Below are positions 45,986 through 55,104 of a stretch of 64,000 nt of DNA, piece after piece. A model generated the notes under the pieces. The model did not search any database, had not been told where the DNA came from, and saw only the letters and a list, made by a program, of their open reading frames with translations. The DNA comes from Salicibibacter cibarius (GTDB lineage: Bacteria; Bacillota; Bacilli; Bacillales; Marinococcaceae), in the NCBI RefSeq assembly GCF_016495725.1, contig NZ_CP054705.1, forward strand, positions 3,410,001-3,474,000, in the 5' to 3' direction. Position 1 is the stretch's first letter. Each line of letters opens with the position of its first letter. The position numbers were made by a program, and so were the translations under genes.

Positions 45986-47239
45986 TCAAGTAACACGTGC
46001 TTCTTGTTGGAAAAGAGGAAAGGCTTTGCAAATGTCATTCGTCTTGTTTTTCGCCTGTTCCAGGACATCGGAATTGCCGTTACTTCCCAGGACATCGGCA
46101 ATAATTTCGCCAATGTTAATCATTTCTTGTTTTCCCATCCCCCGTGTTGTAAGCGCTGCTGTGCCAATTCTAATCCCGCTCGTCACAAACGGTCCCTCCG
46201 GATCAAACGGAATCGTATTTTTATTAGCCGTAATGCCGGCTTTTTCCAGCAATTGCTCTGCCTCTTTTCCGGTAAGGTTCCATGGACGGACATCGACGAG
46301 CAATAAATGGTTATCGGTTCCGCCTGAAACGAGGGCAGCGCCTTTCTCTTTTAACGTCTCTCCGAGTGTGACTGCGTTTTCCACAATCCGATTGGCATAC
46401 GTTTTGAATGACGGCTGGAGGGACTCTTTAAAGGAAACGGCTTTTGCGGCAATCACATGCATTAATGGCCCGCCTTGCAGGCCGGGGAAAACAGCCTTGT
46501 TAATTCCTTTTGCCATCTCTTTGTCATTCGTTAAAACAAACCCTCCGCGAGGCCCTCTTAATGTTTTATGTGTCGTACTCGTTACAACGTCCGCATAAGG
46601 CACCGGCGATGGGTGAACGCCGGCTGCAACAAGTCCGGCAATATGCGCCATATCGACAATCAGTTTTGCATCAACCTTATCGGCAATTTCTTTAAATTTT
46701 GCGAAGTCAATGACCCGCGGATAAGCACTCGCACCGGCGATAATGAGTTTCGGTTTTTCTTTTTTTGCCTGATCTTCCAATTGATCGTAATCAATCAAGT
46801 GATCGTCTTCCCTTACGCCATAAGAAACAACATCAAACCACTTGCCGGAAATGCTGACAGGACTGCCGTGCGTCAAATGCCCCCCATGGGATAAATCCAT
46901 CCCCATTACCTTATCCCCGGGTGTTAACTGTGAGTAATAAACAGCCAGGTTGGCGGAGGCTCCGGAATGAGGTTGCACATTCGCATAATCGGCTTGATAC
47001 AGTTCTTTCAATCGTTCGATCGCCACATTCTCGACAGTATCCATGTTTTCACATCCGCCGTAATACCTTCTCCCCGGATAGCCTTCCGCATATTTGTTCG
47101 TCATCACCGATCCCATAGCTTCCAAGACATCTTCGCTCACAAAATTTTCTGACGCTATTAGCTCAAGTGTGTCATGCTGTCTGTCCCGCTCTCCCTCAAT
47201 TGCCGAAAAAATAGTTGCATCGTTTTCTTTTAAACTCAT
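45986..47239 (-). CDS. glyA: serine hydroxymethyltransferase
   Basis: It converts serine and tetrahydrofolate to glycine and methylene-THF, or the reverse. The 417 residues contain the PLP-binding Lys in [15 protein letters not shown] use the ATG at 47239 behind GGAGGG; a TTG just before it is less likely. It heads an operon with sdaAB, sdaAA, gcvH and dsdA under a glycine riboswitch. This fits glycine-to-serine-to-pyruvate flow. Confidence 0.97.
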   Translation of the reverse strand: MSLKENDATIFSAIEGERDRQHDTLELIASENFVSEDVLEAMGSVMTNKYAEGYPGRRYYGGCENMDTVENVAIERLKELYQADYANVQPHSGASANLAVYYSQLTPGDKVMGMDLSHGGHLTHGSPVSISGKWFDVVSYGVREDDHLIDYDQLEDQAKKEKPKLIIAGASAYPRVIDFAKFKEIADKVDAKLIVDMAHIAGLVAAGVHPSPVPYADVVTSTTHKTLRGPRGGFVLTNDKEMAKGINKAVFPGLQGGPLMHVIAAKAVSFKESLQPSFKTYANRIVENAVTLGETLKEKGAALVSGGTDNHLLLVDVRPWNLTGKEAEQLLEKAGITANKNTIPFDPEGPFVTSGIRIGTAALTTRGMGKQEMINIGEIIADVLGSNGNSDVLEQAKNKTNDICKAFPLFQQEARVT

Positions 47240-47275
47240 CAAAATCCCTCCATTTAAAATTATTTTTGGGCAAAT

Positions 47276-47497
47276 AAAAAAGGACAGAAAAAGGCATACA
47301 CCCTTTTCTCTGTCCTTGTACCTGAGAGTTCAACTCCCGTTTAAGGAGCCTACCCCTTTGGTGGCTTTAGCGCTCTCCAGAGTTGCGTCCCATTGTAGTC
47401 ATTTTACCTGAGAGATTCATTCACAAGGATTTTTTATGTGAATATTGCCCCTTCGGTGCCGACGCCTAAGTCGGTCTCTCCCACAATGTTCATTCGC
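47276..47497 (-). promoter_or_regulatory. tandem glycine riboswitch upstream of glyA
   Basis: In the minus sense there are two aptamers, each with the conserved CTCTCAGGT closing segment and the CCAAAGGGG / CCGAAGGGGC cores. The first is 47409-47497 and the second 47318-47400. A terminator follows: AAGGACAGA pairs with TCTGTCCTT (47276-47316). This is the classical architecture of the cooperative glycine ON switch. Confidence 0.95.
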
Positions 47498-47583
47498 AAA
47501 TTTCATTCAATTTGTTATTATCATAGCAAAGCAAACACCTTAATGCAACACTATTTTGAAATTATTTATACATTTATCCCCAC

Positions 47584-48504
47584 TCACACAAAAGCCTCAC
47601 TGCCTTGGTATTTCGCGGCTTCTTGCCATACTTGTGCTTTGTTGACCTGCTCATCGGCGTGATAAGAAGAACGAACGAGAGGCCCTGCCTCGCAATGACG
47701 GAACCCTTTCTGCATGGCAATTTCTTTGAAACGCGCAAACTCTTCGGGTGTGTAATATTTTTGCACATCCAAATGTTTTTTCGTCGGCTGCAAATATTGC
47801 CCGATCGTCATAATATCCACATCGTGGGCACGCAAATCATCCATGACTTCTTCGATTTCTTCGGGCGTTTCCCCAAGGCCGATCATGAGGCTTGATTTCG
47901 TCGGAATGTCGGGATGCAACTCCTTGGAATAGCGAAGAAACTCCAGGGAACGATCATACGTCGCGCGTGCGCGAACTTTTTTCGTTAAGCGCCGGACCGT
48001 TTCAATATTGTGGTTCAATATATTCGGGCGCGCCTCCATAAGCGTTTGTAAATTGTCATGCAGCCCCATCATATCCGAAGGCAATACTTCAATCGTCGTA
48101 AGCGGATTGCGGCGGCGGACGGCGCGAACCGTTTCTGCATACACCCTTGAGCCCCCGTCTTTAAGGTCATCGCGGGCAACAGCCGTAATGACGACGTGTT
48201 TTAATCCCATTTGTTCCACCGACTCGGCGACTCGTTCCGGCTCGCCCCAATCAAGTTCATTTGGCAGCCCCGTTTTCACCGCGCAAAATCGGCACCCGCG
48301 CGTACACACATCCCCAAGAATCATAAATGTGGCTGTTTTCCTTACGGCCCAGCATTCATGAATGTTTGGACAGCGCGCTTCTTCACAGACCGTATGTAAT
48401 TTCTTTTCGCGCATCATCTTCTTAAGGCCTTTATAGGATTCATTCGTGTTTAACTTTATTTTTAACCAATCCGGCTTGCGAACGTGCGTTTCTTTTGCCT
48501 CCAT
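47584..48504 (-). CDS. lipA: lipoyl synthase
   Basis: A radical-SAM enzyme that inserts sulfur into octanoyl groups to make lipoyl cofactors. The 306 residues show the auxiliary cluster Cys40, 45 and 51 ([12 protein letters not shown]) and the radical-SAM Cys67, 71 and 74 (CTRGCRFC). It is preceded by its own glycine riboswitch, which is not the usual control for lipA. It probably serves the GcvH in the next operon. Confidence 0.97.
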   Translation of the reverse strand: MEAKETHVRKPDWLKIKLNTNESYKGLKKMMREKKLHTVCEEARCPNIHECWAVRKTATFMILGDVCTRGCRFCAVKTGLPNELDWGEPERVAESVEQMGLKHVVITAVARDDLKDGGSRVYAETVRAVRRRNPLTTIEVLPSDMMGLHDNLQTLMEARPNILNHNIETVRRLTKKVRARATYDRSLEFLRYSKELHPDIPTKSSLMIGLGETPEEIEEVMDDLRAHDVDIMTIGQYLQPTKKHLDVQKYYTPEEFARFKEIAMQKGFRHCEAGPLVRSSYHADEQVNKAQVWQEAAKYQGSEAFV

Positions 48505-48671
48505 TTGATCACATCCTTTGCATCAGACGAATAACTATTTTATCATTTTCGGACAATCCCCCCGAATCGTGTCAGCTCCCAAAATGCGTAATGGTTTCGG
48601 CGAAGGGATCACTCTCCACCATCCCCGATTGGCTTCCCTTTTTCATCTTCCAACGGGGCTTCGGGACAAAC

Positions 48672-48884
48672 AAAAAAGACAGAAAAAGGTCTCTACACCT
48701 TTTCTCTGTCCTTGTACCTGAGAGTTCAACTCCCCGTGACGGAGTTTACCCCTTTGGTGGCTTATGCGCTCTCCAGAGATGCGTCCCATTGCAGTCTTTT
48801 TACCTGAGAGATTCATTCACAAGGCATTTATGTGAATGTTGCCCCTTCGGTGCCGACGCTTACGTCGATCTCTCCCACAATGTT
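48672..48884 (-). promoter_or_regulatory. tandem glycine riboswitch upstream of lipA
   Basis: A near-copy of the riboswitch at 47276-47497. It has two aptamers with CTCTCAGGT and CCAAAGGGG-type cores, then a terminator with GACAGA..TCTGTC arms and a U-run (48672-48712). It ends 168 bp before the lipA start. Confidence 0.93.
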
Positions 48885-48990
48885 CATTCGCAAATATTTA
48901 TTTGATATTAGTTTAGCAAAAAAGGCGTTGTAAAGCAATGATTATTTGAAAATTATACTTACACATGTTTCTATGACATTGTCTAAATTC

Positions 48991-50115
48991 CTATGCCTCA
49001 AATGCCAGAGCCAGGCTTCTATAATACTCAATCGATCGCAAATAAGCGTCAACGTCCACATATTCATTAGGTTGATGAGCCAACTGCTCGTCACCTGGAC
49101 CATAAATAAGTGTTGGGATGGTACTTTCGGGATTCAACACGGCTGCATCCGTATAGTAAGAAACACCGTAAACATCGTTATCAGTACCTTTAATATCTTT
49201 TGCAGTCTGAATGATTCGACTTGAAGATTCAGTCAAGATCCCGGGCCTATTTAGCAACTCCTCCATTTTAAAGGCAGAGCTATCCTCCTCATTAAAAAGT
49301 TCCTCCAACTTCCTGCTTAATTCCATAAAAATTTCATTGTGGGATTGAGGAGGAATTGTTCTAATATCAACGTATATATGGCATTGATCCGGAACAACAT
49401 TTGCTTGGAGCCCGCCTTCTATTTTATTAATCGATAGACTACTCTCCCCAAGTGGAGCACCAGTTATTTTCCATTCAAGGCGACATTCATCAAGGATCGC
49501 CATTACTTCCCTTATCCGTTCAATGGCATTAATCCCTCGATCCGGCATGGCACCATGTGCTGTTTTTCCGAAAGTGAGAATTTTAACCCATAGCGCGCCT
49601 TTATGACCGACAACCACTTTCTCTCGGGTTGGTTCACCGATAACCATTGCAGCAGTATTTGACACATCATGATCTTCCAAATACTGTCTCGCCCCGCAAC
49701 TATCCACTTCTTCCCCTGCTGTAGCAAGAAATACAATGTCGTGAGGCAGCTCTTCGTTTTGCAAATATAATGATTCAATGGCTAGAAACATGGCCGCAAG
49801 ACCACTTTTCATGTCTGAGGCCCCTCTGCCGTATATTTTATTTTCCACTTTTTTAGCTTCAAATGGCGGGTAATCCCATTTTTGCTCCCCGGGTAAAACC
49901 GTATCCATATGCCCGCAAAAGAATAGCTCGCGGCGATCTTTCCCCTTTAGGTGAATGCTAAAGTTACTTCGATTCTGTCCTAAGTCAGTTATTTGGTATG
50001 GCAGACCACTTTCCTTACAGCGCTCTGCAAGAAGTTCGGAAATTTTCGATTCATTACCCGGTGGATTAGAGGAATTTATCCTTATCAACTTTTGCAAAAA
50101 TTGTACCGCGTTCAC
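48991..50115 (-). CDS. M20 family amidohydrolase/peptidase
   Basis: A 374-residue zinc enzyme of the ArgE/DapE/carbamoylase type. Metal ligands are visible in CGHMDTVLPG, GRGASDMKSG and TAGEEVDSCG. The start is a GTG at 50115 behind GGGGG, overlapping the DUF1989 gene by 50 bases; LQKLIRINSSNPPG is the true family N-terminus. It is the last gene of the BMC operon and may hydrolyse N-acyl or N-carbamoyl intermediates. Confidence 0.88.
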   Translation of the reverse strand: MNAVQFLQKLIRINSSNPPGNESKISELLAERCKESGLPYQITDLGQNRSNFSIHLKGKDRRELFFCGHMDTVLPGEQKWDYPPFEAKKVENKIYGRGASDMKSGLAAMFLAIESLYLQNEELPHDIVFLATAGEEVDSCGARQYLEDHDVSNTAAMVIGEPTREKVVVGHKGALWVKILTFGKTAHGAMPDRGINAIERIREVMAILDECRLEWKITGAPLGESSLSINKIEGGLQANVVPDQCHIYVDIRTIPPQSHNEIFMELSRKLEELFNEEDSSAFKMEELLNRPGILTESSSRIIQTAKDIKGTDNDVYGVSYYTDAAVLNPESTIPTLIYGPGDEQLAHQPNEYVDVDAYLRSIEYYRSLALAFEA

Positions 50116-50728
50116 TTACTGCCCCCATTATTTGCATTTTTAATGGCGTTACTTGCCAACCGTTAACAGCCTCCATATCTTGCGAACAGGTTGAACATGC
50201 AATGACAACATCTTCTGTAGCCCTAAGCCGTATATAATCCCCCGGCTTCGATAACGGTTCCTGAATTGTATAATCTCCCAGTTCATCAAGAACATTGTTC
50301 ATAAACCAATTGATAGGATCCGGAATTTTCACAGGATGTATGCCATGGTTTTCCAGGGCTATTTTTAAATTGTCATGGCAGTTAGGATGGTCTTCGTTGC
50401 CAAAATCCATTTTATATCTGTAGTAATCACAGGCAGGGAAGAAGAAATCATGTTTGCCAACCGTATCCTGGACAAATTCCATGAGCGGACGCCGTTTATT
50501 GCTGTATAATCCATCACCTTCTTTTAAACGAATGCTACTTAATGATGCGCGCATGTGAACCGGCGACACATACTCCTCTATGTCATGTTTATTAAAACAA
50601 ACAAAATCTCCAACTTGTTTTCCTTCCACGTCAATGAGAACTAATTCATCTCCAACTTTAAGTTCTACACTTCTTCCTTCATAGGGGGGGATGAAAATTT
50701 CTTCTCGTACACCTCCACCATCAACCAT
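50066..50728 (-). CDS. DUF1989 (urea carboxylase-associated) family protein
   Basis: A 220-residue protein of the DUF1989/UCA family: ELKVGDELVLIDVEGKQVGDFVCFN and HPNCHDNL segments, with a C-terminal CSTCSQDM. Family members accompany urea and amide degradation, but no reaction is established here. AAGGAGG precedes the ATG. It overlaps the M20 gene. Confidence 0.85.
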   Translation of the reverse strand: MVDGGGVREEIFIPPYEGRSVELKVGDELVLIDVEGKQVGDFVCFNKHDIEEYVSPVHMRASLSSIRLKEGDGLYSNKRRPLMEFVQDTVGKHDFFFPACDYYRYKMDFGNEDHPNCHDNLKIALENHGIHPVKIPDPINWFMNNVLDELGDYTIQEPLSKPGDYIRLRATEDVVIACSTCSQDMEAVNGWQVTPLKMQIMGAVSERGTIFAKVDKDKFL

Positions 50729-50759
50729 ACACCTGACCTCCTTAATAGCTCACCTAGTC

Positions 50760-51446
50760 TTATTCCAAAAACACAGCTACTGCCCGTATCGGCGAACCCG
50801 TGCCTTGGCGAATCTTTAATGGCAATCCAAAATATAAAAAACGTTTCCCAGCAATTTGGTCTAAATTACATAAGTTTTCAATATGGGACATTTCATATTG
50901 ACGGCATATAAGATGGGCGGAAAAGTTTGGGTCCTTAGGATTATCAGGTGCCGGCGCGTCGACGCCTATATTAACGACACCTTTTTCTCCAAGCCATCTA
51001 CAAGCCTCTATATCCAGGCCTGCATAACGTGTAAGCCACTCATCCGTTCCATATGCCCGGTCATAATGACCGGTATACAAAAGGACAATGTCCCCTTTTT
51101 CCAACACTTGACCTGATCTTTGCAACGCGTTTTCAAGGTCACCCGCCGTAATATAATCATCAGGAGAAACATGTGACACATCTAGGCAAATGGATGGACC
51201 GTAAAAATATTCGAGTGACATTTCATCAAGTTTCTTTCCGTTCGGGTCGAACTCATAAATTGCATCCGTGTGTGTTGGGCCATGTTCATTAATCAAGAGA
51301 TTATAAGTGGCAAATTCAAACCCAACTTCCTTTTTAGATTCTTCGTGTGTTTTATTCTGAAAAATAAAGGTTTTTTGGTGAAGGGGAAACACAGGCATAC
51401 CATTATAAATCTCTTGCGACAAGTCTACTAATTTAACATTACTCAT
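50760..51446 (-). CDS. cyclase family (kynurenine-formamidase-like) hydrolase
   Basis: A 228-residue PF04199 protein. The metal site is the HGPTHTDAIYEF segment (HGTHxDAP-type). It also has GDIVLLYTGHYDRAYG and GVDAPAPDNP motifs. Relatives open amides or formamides in tryptophan and N-heterocycle breakdown. It sits between adenine deaminase and DUF1989 in the BMC operon. Confidence 0.87.
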   Translation of the reverse strand: MSNVKLVDLSQEIYNGMPVFPLHQKTFIFQNKTHEESKKEVGFEFATYNLLINEHGPTHTDAIYEFDPNGKKLDEMSLEYFYGPSICLDVSHVSPDDYITAGDLENALQRSGQVLEKGDIVLLYTGHYDRAYGTDEWLTRYAGLDIEACRWLGEKGVVNIGVDAPAPDNPKDPNFSAHLICRQYEMSHIENLCNLDQIAGKRFLYFGLPLKIRQGTGSPIRAVAVFLE

Positions 51447-51459
51447 AGGTCGAACCCCC

Positions 51460-53277
51460 TTATTCTACTACAGTAGACAACACTTCAAATTGATTGACAT
51501 CAATTAAACCCATGTCAGTAATCTTCCACTCAGGGCTTGTTACGAGCGACCAGAAAGATAGATGCATGAACGGAACATGTATGCCACACCCTAGTTCATC
51601 TTTAGCCAAGCGTGACATTTCATCTACTCTTTCACTCACTTCTTTCCCGTTTAATTCATCGCTTATTAGCCCTCCAACTTTTAATGGTAAATCGCCGATC
51701 ACTCTTCCTTCGTTTATCATCGCAATTCCACCGTTCATCGCTATGACCCGATTGACGGCCGTGGCCATATCTTCATAGTTGGTTCCGGTGACGATAATAT
51801 TATGTGTATCGTGAGCAACACTTTCGGCAATCGCACCACTCTGTAACTGAAATCCATGTAAAAACGATTTTCCTATTCTGTTACTTTTACCATGACGCTC
51901 GACGACTAGGAGAGGAAGAACATCCTGTTTGAGGCAAGGTTCGACGACCCCGCCGGAAACATTTAAATCAAATTCTTCTGCACCTGTTAAATTTTGATCA
52001 GGAATAGCAACAATCGATCTAACTCGGGCTTTATTGCTATTTCGATTCGTTGTGATATGCAAGTCTTCGGTTTTTACCCTTTTTCTCTTTACTGACGTTT
52101 TTGTGCTTTCCGGGTACGTATAAGAAGGTAGATCTATCGTTAATTGACCATTATCGGCTGCCGCCTTTCCATTTAAATAAACTTTATCAATGGTCATTTC
52201 ATTCAAATTATCGATAACCGCAATATTGGCACGTTTCCCCGGGGCCAATATGCCTACATCCTTAAAGCCAAAATGTGTGGCAGGATTGATTGTCGCCATT
52301 TGAATTGCTTCAACGGGGTCGATCCCTTCGGCGATTGTCCTTCGAATAATGTCATTCATATGGCCATCTTTTAATAAATCATCAGCAGCCATATCGTCAG
52401 AAACGAGTATAGCTCTCCTCGAATCAAGCCCTTCTTCTTTGATGGCACGGACACATTCCGCCATGTTCCGTTGCGATGAACCTTCACGCATAAATACACT
52501 AACGCCATAACGAAGTTTTTCAACGGTTTCTTCTTTTGTTGTTGTTTCATGGCACGAAATATGTGTACCCCCACTAATAATATGAGCGGCCAATTCTTTG
52601 CCGAACAACGCCGGGGCGTTGCCCTCAACTGTTTTCCCAATGCTGTTGGCATATGACACCGCTGCTACTAAATCATCAATGAGCTCAGGAGCATTTTGGT
52701 AGACGGGTTGAATATTACTAAAGCTTTGAATTTCTCCGATCCCTTGTACATTTTCATCATTCAATAAATCTTTCATATGTTTAGCAGTGACTTCTTCCCC
52801 GGCAGTTTCTAGCCCGGGCGCATCCGGCACAGCGGCCGGGACGGTAAAATATACTTGATTCGGCAATGTTTTGGCTTCTTTGATCATTTCTTGCATCCCA
52901 TGAACGCCAAGGACGTTTCCAATTTCATGCGGGTCTCCGATAAGCGTAGTGGTCCCCGTTGGAATCGATAGCCTTGAAAATTCCGTGCCTGTCAACATTG
53001 AGCTTTCAAAATGCATATGCGAATCAATAAATCCGGGGCTAATGAATTTTCCCCTTACATCTTCAATGGTTGTTGATGACCCGATTAAATCCTTGGCGTC
53101 CCCAACAAGTAGAATGTATTCATCTTTGATAGCGACATCTGCTTGATAAATTTCCCGTGTTACCGTATTAATGATGTAACCACCCTGAAGTACAAGATCA
53201 GCAAATAGATGATGGTCCAACAATACATCAATCAACTTACGACGTTGAATCGCTTCCTTAAACTTTTCCGCTTCCAT
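51460..53277 (-). CDS. ade: adenine deaminase
   Basis: It deaminates adenine to hypoxanthine. The 605 residues have the amidohydrolase start FIDSHMHFESSML, GTTTLIGDPHEIGNVLG, the second barrel His in GGTHISCHE, DDMAADDLLKDGHMN and the C-terminal Ade domain. I start at the ATG at 53277 behind AAAGGG. It lies 5 bp after the EutN gene, inside the BMC operon, so its substrate could be another deaminated ring. Confidence 0.9.
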   Translation of the reverse strand: MEAEKFKEAIQRRKLIDVLLDHHLFADLVLQGGYIINTVTREIYQADVAIKDEYILLVGDAKDLIGSSTTIEDVRGKFISPGFIDSHMHFESSMLTGTEFSRLSIPTGTTTLIGDPHEIGNVLGVHGMQEMIKEAKTLPNQVYFTVPAAVPDAPGLETAGEEVTAKHMKDLLNDENVQGIGEIQSFSNIQPVYQNAPELIDDLVAAVSYANSIGKTVEGNAPALFGKELAAHIISGGTHISCHETTTKEETVEKLRYGVSVFMREGSSQRNMAECVRAIKEEGLDSRRAILVSDDMAADDLLKDGHMNDIIRRTIAEGIDPVEAIQMATINPATHFGFKDVGILAPGKRANIAVIDNLNEMTIDKVYLNGKAAADNGQLTIDLPSYTYPESTKTSVKRKRVKTEDLHITTNRNSNKARVRSIVAIPDQNLTGAEEFDLNVSGGVVEPCLKQDVLPLLVVERHGKSNRIGKSFLHGFQLQSGAIAESVAHDTHNIIVTGTNYEDMATAVNRVIAMNGGIAMINEGRVIGDLPLKVGGLISDELNGKEVSERVDEMSRLAKDELGCGIHVPFMHLSFWSLVTSPEWKITDMGLIDVNQFEVLSTVVE

Positions 53278-53282
53278 TTCGT

Positions 53283-53564
53283 TCACCCTTTCCCATAATC
53301 GCATTCCAACATATCAATAATGCCGACTATAGCTGCATCGACAGGCGCATTATCATTATCAAACGCTCTGGATGCAATACTTCCTTTCACGAAAATCACT
53401 TTTTCACCAACCCCTGCACCTACCGTATCGACTGTAATAATGGGTTGCGCTTGACTTGGCTGATCGTCAATCCCCACCGGCTGTGTAACCAACATTTTTG
53501 CTCCGACAAGGCTTTCGTCCTTTCTTGTCGCTGTTACAGTGCCAACTACAATACCGATTTCCAT
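53283..53564 (-). CDS. EutN/CcmL BMC vertex protein (pentamer)
   Basis: A 93-residue BMC-P protein. It has IGIVVGTVTATRKDESLVGAKMLVTQPV, then DTVGAGVGEKVIFVKGSIAS, the typical EutN fold. Pentamers cap the icosahedral vertices of the shell. It is the only BMC-P here. The ATG at 53564 follows AAAGGA; an earlier start adds 8 residues. Confidence 0.94.
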   Translation of the reverse strand: MEIGIVVGTVTATRKDESLVGAKMLVTQPVGIDDQPSQAQPIITVDTVGAGVGEKVIFVKGSIASRAFDNDNAPVDAAIVGIIDMLECDYGKG

Positions 53565-53577
53565 ATCAGGTGTCCTT

Positions 53578-54318
53578 TCATTCTTCACGTATTTGAATGT
53601 TATTTTTAAGTGCTAAATCTCTGGCAAGAGGGGTAATGACAGTATTGGAATCGATAATAACCTCATAGTGTGATTGTGATACTATTTGTTCAATGTTTTC
53701 TGCACTTATAATCGTCTTATCTTTAGTTCGAGAATAGAAATATCGATTGACTTCTTTTTCATCTGAAAACAACTTAACCCCAAAACTCCTGAGTCTATGC
53801 ATTTGATTATTCAATTCATTTTTTAAGAACGAATTCCCATGATTCAATCCGTCTTGAGCCCATAAAGAATGGTAAGGGTTTGAACCAATGTCTAGAGCAG
53901 TAATTTTCCTCCCTTTCAATAACCCCCATAATATAATATGGGAGAATGGACGGTGATCGTTAAAAGCCAATATATCTGATATAAGCGAAAAGGATAATAC
54001 AGGTATAAAAAAAGAAGAAAACCGCTCCTTTGCTACGCCTAGTTCACTGCACGGAATAAATGCATCAATGTCTGTTAATGCGTGTATGTCTTCTCTAGTA
54101 AAACCATCCAATACTGAATCTTCCATACTTATATAGATTGTGGCACCACTTGATTTTAATAATTTTAACGCAGCTAATCCTCGGTCCATACCGATCATAT
54201 GATGGGAAAGAAGAGCCAGGATTTGCGGATGTTTATGAAACTCTGGCTCCATTTTGTTTTTTTGTGAAAGTGCTTGCAAAGTGTAAGTGACAACAGCACT
54301 TTGCCTGTTTTCATTCAT
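53578..54318 (-). CDS. uncharacterised BMC-operon protein, flavoprotein-like
   Basis: A 246-residue soluble protein of unclear family. It has a Rossmann-like start (ILALLSHHMIGMDRGLAAL) and a C-terminal VITPLARDLALKNNIQI that resembles flavoprotein or BMC-associated proteins. The N-terminal helix AVVTYTLQALSQ could be an encapsulation peptide. It starts 2 bp after a BMC-H stop, so translation is coupled. Confidence 0.55.
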   Translation of the reverse strand: MNENRQSAVVTYTLQALSQKNKMEPEFHKHPQILALLSHHMIGMDRGLAALKLLKSSGATIYISMEDSVLDGFTREDIHALTDIDAFIPCSELGVAKERFSSFFIPVLSFSLISDILAFNDHRPFSHIILWGLLKGRKITALDIGSNPYHSLWAQDGLNHGNSFLKNELNNQMHRLRSFGVKLFSDEKEVNRYFYSRTKDKTIISAENIEQIVSQSHYEVIIDSNTVITPLARDLALKNNIQIREE

Positions 54319-54320
54319 GT

Positions 54321-54599
54321 TTATTCACCTTTGGAGAGTAGAGCGCGTTCAATTTCACTGTGAGGGCGCGGAATGACATGAACTGAAATCAGTTCACCAA
54401 CTCTTCCTGCTGCATTTGCCCCGGCATCAGTTGCTGCCTTTACAGCACCAACATCTCCCCTTACCATAACAGTGACCAACCCAAAACCGATTTTATCGTA
54501 TCCGCATATTTCTACATTAGCTGCTTTTACCATCGCATCCGCAGCTTCAATCGCACCGACAAGACCTTTTGTTTCTACCAATCCTAAGGCTTCACCCAT
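54321..54599 (-). CDS. BMC-H shell hexamer protein
   Basis: A 92-residue single-BMC-domain protein ([51 protein letters not shown]). It forms hexameric tiles of the shell. AAGGAGG precedes the ATG. It is the most canonical of the three BMC-H copies. Confidence 0.96.
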   Translation of the reverse strand: MGEALGLVETKGLVGAIEAADAMVKAANVEICGYDKIGFGLVTVMVRGDVGAVKAATDAGANAAGRVGELISVHVIPRPHSEIERALLSKGE

Positions 54600-54617
54600 A
54601 ATGATTTCCTCCTTGAT

Positions 54618-55070
54618 TTAAGTTTTATTTGATTTACCATTTTTGCTTTTTAAATCCTCATCCTGTTGCTCTGTTTTCTTATTTGTGGACTTTTCCTTTT
54701 TTTCTTCGTCCTGACTGTCCGTTTTTTTCGGTAAGTTCTCTTGAGAACTTTTTGATAGATTTTTTGTATTTTCAACTGTTTTGCCCATGAACTTATCTAT
54801 TAATTCGTCTTTAACATTTGAATGTGTACGCGGGATCACATGCGATGAGACTATTGTTCCGACACTTTCACCAGCATTTGTTCCAGCTTCAACCGCCGAA
54901 GTAACCGCCGCAACATCTCCACTTAAATGGATCGTGACTCCGACAGCACCGCTAACGCCAATGACCGTCTCACTGCCAAGAATCTCAACATCAGCTGCTT
55001 TCACTGCTGCGTCAGCTGCAGAAACTGCTGTTGTATATCCGATCGTCTCAATTAACCCGAGCGCAATCAT
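54618..55070 (-). CDS. BMC-H shell protein with long charged C-terminal tail
   Basis: A 150-residue BMC-H: the domain spans about residues 1-85 (GLIETIGYTTAVSAADAAVKAADV, HLSGDVAAVTSAVEAG, SSHVIPRTHS). It is followed by ~55 residues rich in Lys, Glu, Ser and Gln that should be disordered. I start at the ATG at 55070 behind AAGGGGGTGG. Such tails occur on some shell proteins and may bind cargo or link compartments. Confidence 0.92.
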   Translation of the reverse strand: MIALGLIETIGYTTAVSAADAAVKAADVEILGSETVIGVSGAVGVTIHLSGDVAAVTSAVEAGTNAGESVGTIVSSHVIPRTHSNVKDELIDKFMGKTVENTKNLSKSSQENLPKKTDSQDEEKKEKSTNKKTEQQDEDLKSKNGKSNKT

Positions 55071-55104
55071 TACGTCCACCCCCTTCATATTAAGGCTTAG
55101 CTAG

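Noticed and set aside
48495-48905. 136-residue plus-strand open frame over the lipA leader
   Set aside because: It is the reverse strand of the tandem glycine riboswitch.
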